DNA of 64,000 bases from Falsiroseomonas sp051433165 (lineage in GTDB: Bacteria; Pseudomonadota; Alphaproteobacteria; Acetobacterales; Acetobacteraceae): assembly GCF_051433165.1 (NCBI RefSeq), contig NZ_JBHMFS010000023.1, positions 9,437-73,436 on the forward strand, in the 5' to 3' direction. Each line of letters starts with the position of its first letter. Position 1 is the stretch's first letter. Positions 34,184 to 42,562 of this stretch are shown in pieces. The notes beneath the pieces are model-generated. The model made no database searches. It was not told the origin of the DNA and saw only the letters and a program-made list of their open reading frames with translations. A program made the translations under genes and the position numbers.

Positions 34184-35556
34184 TGCGGCTGGCGCTGGAG
34201 CGCATCTACCTGCCGCCGCTCGGCCGCGTCACCGACGACACATCGGTGCTGACGCTGCGTTCGCTGGCCTTTGAATCACTCTGCCGCTGGCAGGATGGCC
34301 GCGTGCTGCCGGGGCTGTTGGCCGGCTGGTCGGTCAGTGCCGATGGACGGGCATGGCGCTTCGTGTTGCGTGCGGGCTCGGCGTTCCATGATGGCGTCGC
34401 CTGCACCGCGGCGCATGTGCTGGCGACGATCCGCGCGACGCTGGATGGGCGGGACATGTTCGGCATGCCGTGGTCCTATGCGCGCTACCTGGCCGGGGCG
34501 GAGATCGTCGCGGATGGCGCAGATGCGATCCGCATTACGACGCCGGAGCCGCTGGCCGACCTGCCGGAGATTCTCTCTGAATTCATCTGCGCGCGCGCCG
34601 ATGCGTCGGGTGAGGCGGTGGTGGGCACTGGCCTCTATCGCATCACGCGCTACGTGCCGCACCAGCAAGCCGATCTGGTCACGACCGACCCCGCGCGCGC
34701 GCCGGCCACAATCCGCGCCATCGCCATGCCGGATGCTGAGGCCCGCTTCGCCGCGCTGCGCGACGATACGGCCGATGTCGCGCTGAACCTCGAACGTTGT
34801 GATGCGGCGCCGGGTGGCCATGGGCTGATCTGGGGCCAGGCGCCGAACACGCTTTCCGTCATGGCCTATCTGAATGGCGCGGAGGGCCTGTTCCGCGACC
34901 CGCGCGCACGGCTCGCCGCCAATCTCGCCGTGGACCGGGATGCGATCATCGCGCGGCTGTTCCATGGCCTCGGTCTGCCGGCGACCACCATCGTCAGCCC
35001 GTTCCACCTCGGCATGCGCGCGGCGCGGCCGCCGACGATTCCGCATGATCCCGCCCGCGCCCGGGCATTGTTTGCCGCGGCCGGGGTCGGTGCGCCCATC
35101 CTGATCCGCGCGCCGGACCACATGCCGGAACGTGCGCCGGCCATCGCGGCGATGATCGCCGCGGACCTTACCGCCTGCGGCTGCCCCGCGACGGTCGAGA
35201 TCATCGCCGACCGTCCCGGCTATGCACGGCAGGTTGCCGCCAGGCAGATCGGCGACGTCGCACTGTTCGATTCCTCGCCGCACAGCAGCTTCCGCGTGAT
35301 CGACGACAAGATCTCGGCGCGCTCCCGCGGGCCGTGGTGGCAGGGCCATGACGACCCGGCGCTGGAGGCGCTGTTCCGCACCGCGGTCGCAACGCAGGAC
35401 CAGGCCGCGCGCGATGCCGCCTATGGCCGCTGCCTCGCGCGGTTGCAGGACAACCCGCCCTGGCTGTTCCTATTCCACCCGGTCGAGGTGTTCGCCGCGC
35501 GCGCCGGCCTGCCGCCGCTTGCGCTCGATCATCGCGGCGTGCTGCACTTCGCCTGA
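34183..35556 (+). CDS. ABC transporter family-5 substrate-binding protein without signal peptide
   Basis: A 457-residue protein of the SBP_bac_5 (peptide/nickel type) family. The motifs are LLAGWSVSADGRAWRFVLRA, FHDGVACTAAHVLATI, GTGLYRITRYVPHQ and AANLAVDRDAIIARLFHGL. Unusually, it begins directly with the mature-type sequence MRLALERIYLPPLG, with no signal peptide; ATG 34183 overlaps the RraA-like stop. No permease or ATPase genes are near. It may have lost export or be a cytoplasmic ligand binder. Confidence 0.8.
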   Translation: MRLALERIYLPPLGRVTDDTSVLTLRSLAFESLCRWQDGRVLPGLLAGWSVSADGRAWRFVLRAGSAFHDGVACTAAHVLATIRATLDGRDMFGMPWSYARYLAGAEIVADGADAIRITTPEPLADLPEILSEFICARADASGEAVVGTGLYRITRYVPHQQADLVTTDPARAPATIRAIAMPDAEARFAALRDDTADVALNLERCDAAPGGHGLIWGQAPNTLSVMAYLNGAEGLFRDPRARLAANLAVDRDAIIARLFHGLGLPATTIVSPFHLGMRAARPPTIPHDPARARALFAAAGVGAPILIRAPDHMPERAPAIAAMIAADLTACGCPATVEIIADRPGYARQVAARQIGDVALFDSSPHSSFRVIDDKISARSRGPWWQGHDDPALEALFRTAVATQDQAARDAAYGRCLARLQDNPPWLFLFHPVEVFAARAGLPPLALDHRGVLHFA

Positions 35557-35566
35557 AGGATCACCG

Positions 35567-36397
35567 ATGGACCCCCGCGATACGGTGCTGGTCACCCCCG
35601 CCGCCCTGGCCGCGCAGCTTGCCGAAGGTGCGCCGGTTTCCGTGCTGGCGATCCGCAACGCACCCGGTGACTGGACGGCCGCGCCCCGCATTTGTGGTGC
35701 GGTGGATGTCGATCTGCCAAGCGAACTCGCCGCACCCGGCGGCGGCACGCGGGGCAGCCGCCCGCTGCCGGACATCGCCGAGCTGATCCGCAATGCACGT
35801 CGCTGGGGCCTGCGCCGCGACGTGCCGGTGGTGGTCTATGACCATGACCGGGGTCTGGTTGCCGCGCGTGGCTGGTGGGTGCTGCGATGGGCCGGGCTTG
35901 CGGATGTCCGGCTGCTCGATGGCGGCTTCGCGGCCTGGCAGGCGGCGGGGCTGCCGGCTGCCAGCGCGCCGGGCCGGCCGGAGCCGGGCGATGTCGCGCT
36001 CAGCCCTGGCCATCTGCCGGTGCTCGATGCCGATGGCGCAGCGGCACTGGCGCGCACCGGCCTGCTGCTCGATAGCCGGGTGCGGGTGAACTACATCGGC
36101 GGTCCGGGCGAGCCGCGGCGCGGCCATATCCCGGGCGCCCTCTCCGCCCCCGCAGCCGATGTGCTGACCGAGGCCGGGGGTTTCGCGGATGGCGCCACGC
36201 TGCGGCATCTGTACGCCGCGCATGGTGTGGACCCATCGCGGCCGGTCGGCGTGTCCTGCGGCGCGGGTATTTCGGCGGCGCATTCGGTGCTGGCGCTGGC
36301 CTCGATCGGGGTGACGGCGGCGATGTTTCCGGGGTCCTGGTCGGCCTGGGCGGTCGATCCGGAACGACCCGTGGTTGTGGGTGGATTGCCGGGATGA
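35567..36397 (+). CDS. Mercaptopyruvate/thiosulfate sulfurtransferase (two rhodanese domains)
   Basis: A 276-residue tandem rhodanese. The inactive N-terminal domain has VVVYDHDRGLVAARGWWVLR; the C-terminal domain carries the catalytic loop SCGAGISAAH with Cys near residue 232. A CG-x-G loop is nearer to 3-mercaptopyruvate sulfurtransferase than to thiosulfate rhodanese (CRKGVT). Start ATG 35567 follows GAAGGA. It overlaps the PLP enzyme by 4 nt (ATGA), so both are co-translated and may act on the same sulfur substrate. Confidence 0.88.
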   Translation: MDPRDTVLVTPAALAAQLAEGAPVSVLAIRNAPGDWTAAPRICGAVDVDLPSELAAPGGGTRGSRPLPDIAELIRNARRWGLRRDVPVVVYDHDRGLVAARGWWVLRWAGLADVRLLDGGFAAWQAAGLPAASAPGRPEPGDVALSPGHLPVLDADGAAALARTGLLLDSRVRVNYIGGPGEPRRGHIPGALSAPAADVLTEAGGFADGATLRHLYAAHGVDPSRPVGVSCGAGISAAHSVLALASIGVTAAMFPGSWSAWAVDPERPVVVGGLPG

Positions 36398-37509
36398 ATC
36401 CGCTTGGCCACAGCCCCGACCGCAGCGGCACCGATTCCACCAAATGGTCGCGCTACGCGCCGGATGTGCTGCCGATGTGGGTGGCCGACATGGATGTTGC
36501 CGTCGCCCCGCCCATTCAGAACGCGCTGCGCGAACGCCTCGCCCATCCCGTCTTCGGCTACGCCGCACCCGACCCACGACTGCTGGAGGTGATCGCCGCG
36601 CGCATGGGCGAACGCTACAACTGGGCGGTGCGGCCGGAGGAGGTTGTGCTGCTGCCTGGCGTCGTGCCCGGCTTCAACATGGCCGTCCGCGCGCTGGTGC
36701 CGGCGGGGGGCGCCGTCGTCTATCACAGCCCGGCCTACCCGCCGATCCGCCAGGTCGCGCGGCATTGGGACCTTCGGGACGCGCCGATTCCGGTCAACAC
36801 CGATGCGGCGGCGCTGCGGAACGCGCTCGCACCCGGCGACGCCTTCCTGCTGTGCAACCCGCACAACCCGACGGGCCACGCCTACACGTCGGACTCGCTG
36901 ACCGCGCTCGCCGAGGCTTGCCTGTCCGCCGGCGCCTGGATCATCGCCGATGAGATCCATTGCGACCTGCTGTTCGACGGCAGGCGCCATGTGCCGATCG
37001 CCGCGCTCGCGCCCGAGATCGCCCGCCGCACCATCACCCTGATGTCGCCGGGCAAGGCGTTCAACATCGCCGGGTTGAAGATCGGCTTCGCCATCATCCA
37101 AGATGCGGATTTGCGCGCGCGCGTGCTGGGCTGCCGGCTCGGCATGGTGGACAGCGTGAACGGGCTGGGGATGGCGGCGACGCACGCGGCCTTCACGGCG
37201 GGCGGCGCGTGGCTCGACGCGTTGATCCCGGCGCTACAGGCGAATCGCGACCATCTATTGCAGACTGTCGCGACACGGTTGCCGGGCGTGCGGATGGCGG
37301 CGCCCGAGGCGACTTTCCTCGCCTGGCTCGATTTGCGGCAGGCAGGCCTCGGACCGGACCCGACGGGCGCGCTGCTGGAGCGCGGACGCATCGGCCTCAA
37401 TCCCGGCCCCGATTTCGGCGCGCCAGGCTTCGCCAGGTTGAATTTCGGCTGCCCGCTTCCAACGCTGGACGAGGGCATCACACGCATCGCCGCCTGCCTG
37501 AAGGGCTGA
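36394..37509 (+). CDS. PatB/MalY-type PLP enzyme (C-S beta-lyase/aminotransferase)
   Basis: A 371-residue fold-type I PLP enzyme. It has LPMWVADMDVAVAPPIQNAL at the N-terminus, LLCNPHNPTGHAYT, IIADEIHCDLLF, the Schiff-base Lys in SPGKAFNIAGLK (Lys near 220) and a C-terminal Arg in FARLNFGC. The WVADMD and DEIHCDL motifs place it with PatB/MalY cystathionine beta-lyases, which cleave C-S bonds releasing thiol, pyruvate and ammonia. It is coupled to the sulfurtransferase gene upstream. Confidence 0.9.
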   Translation: MNPLGHSPDRSGTDSTKWSRYAPDVLPMWVADMDVAVAPPIQNALRERLAHPVFGYAAPDPRLLEVIAARMGERYNWAVRPEEVVLLPGVVPGFNMAVRALVPAGGAVVYHSPAYPPIRQVARHWDLRDAPIPVNTDAAALRNALAPGDAFLLCNPHNPTGHAYTSDSLTALAEACLSAGAWIIADEIHCDLLFDGRRHVPIAALAPEIARRTITLMSPGKAFNIAGLKIGFAIIQDADLRARVLGCRLGMVDSVNGLGMAATHAAFTAGGAWLDALIPALQANRDHLLQTVATRLPGVRMAAPEATFLAWLDLRQAGLGPDPTGALLERGRIGLNPGPDFGAPGFARLNFGCPLPTLDEGITRIAACLKG

Positions 37510-37572
37510 CACCGAGCGCCGGTCCAACGGCGCCGCCACATGGCTTTCACGTTGCATTCAAGGAGACATCGC

Positions 37573-38544
37573 ATGATTACCCGCCGCACGCTCGGCCTCG
37601 CCTCCGCCGGCCTGGTCGCCGCGCCTGCCATCGCGCAGACGCCCTGGCCAAGCCGGCCGGTCCGCATGATCGTTGCCTTCCCGGCCGGAGGCCTGTCGGA
37701 CCGCATGGGCCGCATCGTCGCCGAGGCCTTCACTGCCAAACTCGGGCAGAACGTGATCGTGGACAATCGCGGCGGCGCCGGCGGGACCGCGGGCACAAGG
37801 CAGGCCGTGACCGCCGATCCGGATGGCTACACCCTGGCCTTCGCCGCGCCGTCCACGCATATCACCGGGCCGCTGCTGTATCCGAACCCCGGCTATGATG
37901 GCGTGACCGATGTCGTCCCGATCGGGTCCTTCGCGCAGATTGGCAGCATCGGCGTGGTGCATCCCTCCGTCCCCGCAAACAGCATTGCGGAACTGATCGC
38001 GCATTGCCGCGCCAATCCCGGGCAGTTGAATTTCGGGTCGGCCGGCTCCGGCGGGTCGATCCATCTGGCGGGGGAACTGTTCAAGTCCATCGCCGGGATC
38101 GACATCGTGCATGTGCCGTATCGCGGCGGCGCGCAAATGCTGCAGGATTTACTGGCCGGGCGGTTGCAGATCGCCTTCGACAACACGCCGCAGATCCTGC
38201 CACATATCCGCTCCGGCGGCGTACGGCCGCTTGCGGTGACGACGCGCGAACGCTCCCGCTTCACCCCCGATCTGCCGACGATGATCGAGGCCGGCGTGCC
38301 GGATTTCGAGATCTCGTCCTGGTTCGGCGTCACTGCCCCGCGCGGAACGCCGCAGGCGATCGTGGACCGCCTCGGCACCGTCCTGCGCGAGGCGGTAGCC
38401 AGCCCGCAGATGGCTGAGACCCTGTCGGTGTTGAGCGCCGAGCCGCTGTCATTAACCGGCGCCGAATTCGGCACCTTCATGGCCGGGCAGCGGGAACGGT
38501 TCGGCGAGATCATCCGCCGCCTGGGGATCAGCGCCGCCGGCTGA
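37573..38544 (+). CDS. Tripartite tricarboxylate transporter receptor (Bug/TctC)
   Basis: A 323-residue periplasmic binding protein. The signal peptide has a twin Arg (MITRRTLGLASAGLVAAPAI), followed by WPSRPVRMIVAFPAGG, VDNRGGAGGTAGT, VPYRGGAQMLQDLLAGRLQ and WFGVTAPRGTP. Bug proteins bind organic acids or amides. No TctA/TctB genes are in view. Start ATG 37573 follows AGGAGA. Probably co-transcribed with the C-S lyase 63 nt upstream. An IS110 fragment begins right after it. Confidence 0.9.
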   Translation: MITRRTLGLASAGLVAAPAIAQTPWPSRPVRMIVAFPAGGLSDRMGRIVAEAFTAKLGQNVIVDNRGGAGGTAGTRQAVTADPDGYTLAFAAPSTHITGPLLYPNPGYDGVTDVVPIGSFAQIGSIGVVHPSVPANSIAELIAHCRANPGQLNFGSAGSGGSIHLAGELFKSIAGIDIVHVPYRGGAQMLQDLLAGRLQIAFDNTPQILPHIRSGGVRPLAVTTRERSRFTPDLPTMIEAGVPDFEISSWFGVTAPRGTPQAIVDRLGTVLREAVASPQMAETLSVLSAEPLSLTGAEFGTFMAGQRERFGEIIRRLGISAAG

Positions 38545-38552
38545 CGTCGGCT

Positions 38553-39482
38553 GACGGGGGGGGGGACTGCCCCGGCCTCAGCCGAGGCGAGCGCGTCGGC
38601 GGAGGAGAAGCGCCCGATGTCGCCCACGCAGGCGATGAACTCTGCCGCGAGCACCGCCCCCATCCTCGGCAGCGAGCGGATGAGGGCGCCGTCAGGGTGG
38701 TTCGTGAGGAGCTCCTCGAGGTCACGATCGATGCGAGTGATGCGCTCGCGCGCCTGCAGGGCCTCGGCGGCGAGTTCGCGGATGAGGTCTGCGGTGGCGG
38801 CCTCGCCCACGACGGCGATGCGCTGGGCCTGTGCGGCCTCCAGCGCACGCTCGGGGAGCGCTTCGACGTTGCGCGCCTGCGGGGTCTTGCGCATCTGGGC
38901 GATGAGGCGCGCCTTGCCTGCGCGGCGGATCTCGGCGGGTGGGACGAAGCGGCTGAGGAGCGCGAGCGGCCCCTTGGTGGTGACGTCGAGCACCCGTTCA
39001 AGGCCGGGATGGATGCCGCACAGGAGGTCGCGCAGGCGCGCCAGGCGCCGGGTCTGCTCGGTGACCAGCTCGCGCCGCCGGCCGACTTTGAGGCGGACCG
39101 CGACCACGGTCTCGTTGTTGGGCGCGATGGGGCGCAGGTCGCGGGTGCGCACCAGTTCGGCGATGGTGCGCGCGTCCTTGGGGTCGGACTTGCGTTCGCC
39201 CCCAGCGAAGCCCTGGCCGGCGCGGTTGACCGCGATCCCGGGCGCGTGGACCAGCGCGTAGCCCTCGGCCAGCAGAACCGCCTCGAGGAAGCGCGCGAAG
39301 GAGCCGACCACGTCGAGCCCGATGACGGGATCGCCGCACAGCGCGCGCAGGTCAGTGACGAAACCTTCGATTGTCTCCGGGTCGTTCTCGACGGCGCGGT
39401 CGAGAACGACCCGGCCTGCCTCGTCCACGGCGCAGGCCCAGTGGGTATATTTTGCCGCATCGATCCCGATGCTGATCTTCAT
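38553..39482 (-). pseudogene. IS110-family transposase, C-terminally truncated
   Basis: From ATG 39482 (preceded by GAGGAGGG) the product reads MKISIGIDAAKYTHWACAVD (first Asp), then GLDVVGSF, KSDPKDARTIAEL and, in the second half, LIRSLPRMGAVLAAEFIACV, an IS110-group DEDD transposase. Homology ends near codon 300 at about 38575, before the conserved C-terminal Ser, at a run of 10 G (38558-38567). After that the frame reads into the antisense of the TctC gene. Loss of the catalytic Ser region and one end makes it inactive. Confidence 0.85.
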
Positions 39483-39536
39483 GGAAAGCCCTCCTCGCTG
39501 GTTCCTCCTGGCGCACCCCGTCTCCCCAGCATCGCC

Positions 39537-39706
39537 TTATACCAGATCTCATGGATCGGAACCTGCGGCCGGCGTCACCGCGCAGGCGTGCTCGACGCAC
39601 GACGCCGGCCGAGGCCGCGAATGCGGCCCGCCGCTTACACGGCGAGCCAAGCAAAGCGCCGGCGCCTGAGGCCTGGATCGGTCACGATCCGCGGGATTTG
39701 GTATTA
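39537..39706. repeat. MITE-like element with 26-bp imperfect inverted ends
   Basis: The left end TTATACCAGATCTCATGGAT (39537 on) and the right end, read in reverse complement, TAATACCAAATCCCGCGGAT match at 19 of 26 positions. The element is about 170 bp and non-coding. It is interrupted at its right edge by the IS5 element. A partial second copy is at 31928-32025. The parent transposon is not recognised. Confidence 0.5.
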
Positions 39707-40854
39707 CGAGACCTGTGCGCGGCAGCGAGGTTTGGCGCTCATGATGTGGCATTGCGCGGCCGCAAGAGCCATGGACGTCGACATGGAGGCGATCTGGCTT
39801 GGCATCGGGGCGCTGGGTTCGCTTTGGACAGATTCGTCCCACAGCATCACGCTGCTGGGCGCAGCAGGGTGAGCGTGCGGCGCAGGTTGTAGGCCATAGC
39901 GGCGAGGCGGACCTGCAAGCCCGCCTTGGCCAGCCCGAGCCAGCGCATGCGACGCCGGCCATAGGACCGCTTCCAGGTGCCGAAGACCTTCTCGATGCGG
40001 CAGCGAACCCGGCGCACGGCAGCGTTGTGTGCCTGCAGCCGGGCGAGCGCCTCGGCGCCGCCCCAGGTGCCGGTCCCTACCGTCCACGGGATGCCGCCGC
40101 GTGCGCGGATGAGGTCTTCGGCCTTGCGCCCGGCGAAGGCGCTATCGGCGTAGACCTTGCCGGGTTCGTCCGGCAGCACCGCCGCGAGTTCCGCGGCATC
40201 GTGCACGTTCGCCGTGGCGACCTCGACCGCGCGCACCAGACCGGCAGCCTCGTCGGTGGCGACGTGGGCCTTGTAGCCGTGGGTCGGCTTGCGTCGCCGG
40301 TGCCCGGCCCAGCGCGCGTCGGCATCGGCGCGGATGCTGGCAGACGGCAGCAGCGTCGCGTCTACAATCGTGCCCGCCCGCACCGTCACGCCCTTACCCT
40401 CGAGCTGGCGCGTGACCGCCTCGAACAAAACCCGATCCAGGCCGCGCCTGACCAGTTCGCGCCGGAACCGGACGAAGGCGGTGCGCTCAGGCGTCGCCTC
40501 GTGCGCGGCAAAGCCGCAGAACCGGCGGAAGCTGGCGCGATCGTCCAGCGCCTCCGCCAGCCGAACGTCGGAGAGATCGTGCCAGGTCGCCAGCAGCAAG
40601 GACCGGAAAAGCGCCAGCGGCGGCCAGCCGGGCTCACCTTTCGCCGCTGCCGAGACGTCGATCAGGTGGCGATCGATCGCGGACCAGTCGAGCAGCGCGG
40701 CAATCTCGCTCAGCGACGACGCCGCGCGCGGCTCGGGCCGCGCGATGAGGTCCTCCTGCCCAATCCGACGTCGTGCCATCGCCCGTCTCCCACTCACAAC
40801 GCCATGGAATCAGGTCAAGCCACTCGCCTCAAGCACTTCCGCGCACAGGTCTCA
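39707..40854 (-). mobile_element. IS5-family insertion sequence, complete
   Basis: About 1.15 kb. It has 15-bp perfect terminal inverted repeats GAGACCTGTGCGCGG (39708-39722, and inverted at 40839-40853) and a TTA target duplication (39704-39706 and 40855-40857). The transposase is intact. It inserted at the edge of the MITE-like repeat. Confidence 0.85.
39847..40779 (-). CDS. IS5 family transposase
   Basis: About 310 residues, DDE type. It has a DUF772-like N-terminal domain (WPPLALFRSLLLATWHDLSD, FRRFCGFAAHEATPERTAFV), first Asp in GTIVDATLLP, second Asp in VYADSAFAGRKAE, and Glu in VRRVRCRIEKVFGTWKR. ATG 40779 is preceded by GGGAG; an in-frame ATG at 40797 is possible. Complete, with intact element ends. 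Confidence 0.92.
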   Translation of the reverse strand: MARRRIGQEDLIARPEPRAASSLSEIAALLDWSAIDRHLIDVSAAAKGEPGWPPLALFRSLLLATWHDLSDVRLAEALDDRASFRRFCGFAAHEATPERTAFVRFRRELVRRGLDRVLFEAVTRQLEGKGVTVRAGTIVDATLLPSASIRADADARWAGHRRRKPTHGYKAHVATDEAAGLVRAVEVATANVHDAAELAAVLPDEPGKVYADSAFAGRKAEDLIRARGGIPWTVGTGTWGGAEALARLQAHNAAVRRVRCRIEKVFGTWKRSYGRRRMRWLGLAKAGLQVRLAAMAYNLRRTLTLLRPAA

Positions 40855-41023
40855 TTACACAGCCATCGGGGGCATCGCGTAATCAGCGGTCGATCAGGGG
40901 CGGCGATGCGGGCGGCTCAGCGACCCGAACCATCAATGGCAGCCAGCATGATAGCCATACCCGCATCGCCTGCGCGCCTTCAGCATCGCAGCCGTCGGCA
41001 CGCTAGAAAAGGGGTAAGGCAGC

Positions 41024-41602
41024 ATGACCGGCGCCGCGCAGATGCTGACCGTGCGGGTCCCATTGGCGGTCCGGAAGCAGCTGGGTGGGCGGAAACTGGT
41101 CCTGATGCCGGGCGGCATGGCGCTCCGTGGGGCCTCGCCTGCCGACACTACGCTCGTCAATGCACTGGCCCGTGCGTTCCGGTGGCGGCGAATGATGGAG
41201 ACCGGGTGCTTCGGCACGATCAACGAGCTGGCCGCGGCGGAGAAGATCAACTCGTCCTATGTCTCGCGCCTGCTCCGGCTCACGCTGCTGGCGCCGGACA
41301 TCGTCGAGGCGATCCTGGACGGGCGGCAGGCGGAGGGGGTGACCCTACCAGCGCTCATGGAAACCTTTCCGGTCCCATGGGATGGGCAGCGCACCCACAT
41401 CCGGGCGCTCACTCATCCAACCCGCAACCCGGGGATAGGGCCGTTCCGAAGTACGATTGAGCGCCCAAACGGCACTCGAATGCCGGGAACCAAGTCTCCG
41501 GCCTTCCACCCCGATCAAACTCCGCCTACAAATACTTTGCTTCAAGGGGGAGATGTTCGCCCAGCCATAGCCGTTTCGATCCCGCGTCGTTCGAGCGCCT
41601 GA
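41024..41602 (+). CDS. Recombinase-associated HTH protein, copy 1 with altered tail
   Basis: Residues 1-120 start MTGAAQMLTVRVPLAVRKQL and contain a ParB/KorB-like helix-turn-helix (INELAAAEKINSSYVSRLLR, about 66-85) and LLAPDIVEAILDGRQ. Paralogues lie at 58986 and 61832. The last 70 residues (after FPVPWDGQR) do not match them and read through unrelated sequence, so the 3' end may be displaced. Such proteins usually follow DUF2924 and large serine recombinase genes; here the recombinase is missing. Confidence 0.65.
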   Translation: MTGAAQMLTVRVPLAVRKQLGGRKLVLMPGGMALRGASPADTTLVNALARAFRWRRMMETGCFGTINELAAAEKINSSYVSRLLRLTLLAPDIVEAILDGRQAEGVTLPALMETFPVPWDGQRTHIRALTHPTRNPGIGPFRSTIERPNGTRMPGTKSPAFHPDQTPPTNTLLQGGDVRPAIAVSIPRRSSA

Positions 41603-41679
41603 GACCGAATTGCAGCCGGGCGGTATGGAGTCGCAGGTCCTCCAGGCCGGCACCAATCGGGTGGGGGAGAGCAGGTTGG

Positions 41680-42387
41680 GGTCTGCTGCGGCTACTCGAG
41701 CTGGAGTTGATCGACCGCGAGCGGCGGCTGGTCGAACGGCGGATCCGCCAGGCGCGGTTTCCCGCGACCAAGAGCCTGGACAGCCTCGTGTTCACCGCCA
41801 TTCCCAGCCTGAACAAGATGCTGGTCCTCGAGCTGGCGCGCTGCGAGTACATCCTGCGGCGCGAGAACATCATCGCTCTCGGCAACAGCGGCACCGGCAA
41901 GAGCCATGTCGCGCTGGGCCTCGGCTTGGCTGCCTGCCAGCGGGGGTTCAGCGTGGTGTTCACCACGGCGGCGGCGCTGGTCCACCAGCTCATGGAGGCG
42001 CGCGACGAGAAACGCCTGCTGCGGCTGCAGCGGGAGTTGCAGGCGGCCAGCCTGCTGATCATCGACGAGCTCGGCTACGTGCCGTTGTCGCCGACCGGGG
42101 CGGAACTGCTGTTCGAGGTGTTCAGGCAGCGCTAGGAGCACGGCTCCATCATCGTCACCTCGAACCTGCCGTTTGAAGAATGGACCGCGGTGTTCGGCTC
42201 GGAGCGCCTTACCGGCGCCCTGCTCGACCGCCTGACCCACCACGTCCACATCCTCACCATGAACGGCGAGAGTTACCGCCTGGCACAATCCGCCGCCCGG
42301 CGCCGCCCGTCGGCCAAGGCAGCGCAGGCCGACGCCGGCATCGCTCAAAGCAGCGACCCGGACACGGGCGAGATCCTGCCCGCCTGA
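41680..42387 (+). pseudogene. istB ATPase with internal amber stop, 5'-truncated
   Basis: IS21 helper ATPase sequence from about 41680 (LELELIDRERRLVERRI). The Walker A is ALGNSGTGKSHVALGLG and the Walker B is LLIIDELGYVPLS. At 42133-42135 a TAG stands where family members have Tyr (FRQR-stop-EHGSIIVTSNLPFEEW). The frame then continues to TGA at 42387. The first 50 or so codons and istA are absent. An IS21-like end follows near 42400-42470. Confidence 0.85.
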
Positions 42388-42562
42388 CCATTAATGGAGC
42401 CGCCATCAGCCCTGCCGCCAGTGACCTGGTTTCACTCCGCCACACTGGCCTGATTTTGCTCCGCCGTTGACACTCGGGGTTGGATGGATGATTGGGTGAG
42501 ACATCTGCTACGCACTCTCTATCCGTGCCGAGGATACAACGCACGGGCGGTCCGTGTCGGGA

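Noticed and set aside
37893..38552. Extension of the IS110 transposase into the TctC region
   Set aside because: The frame stays open but from about 38552 down it is antisense to the TctC gene; transposase homology stops near 38575.
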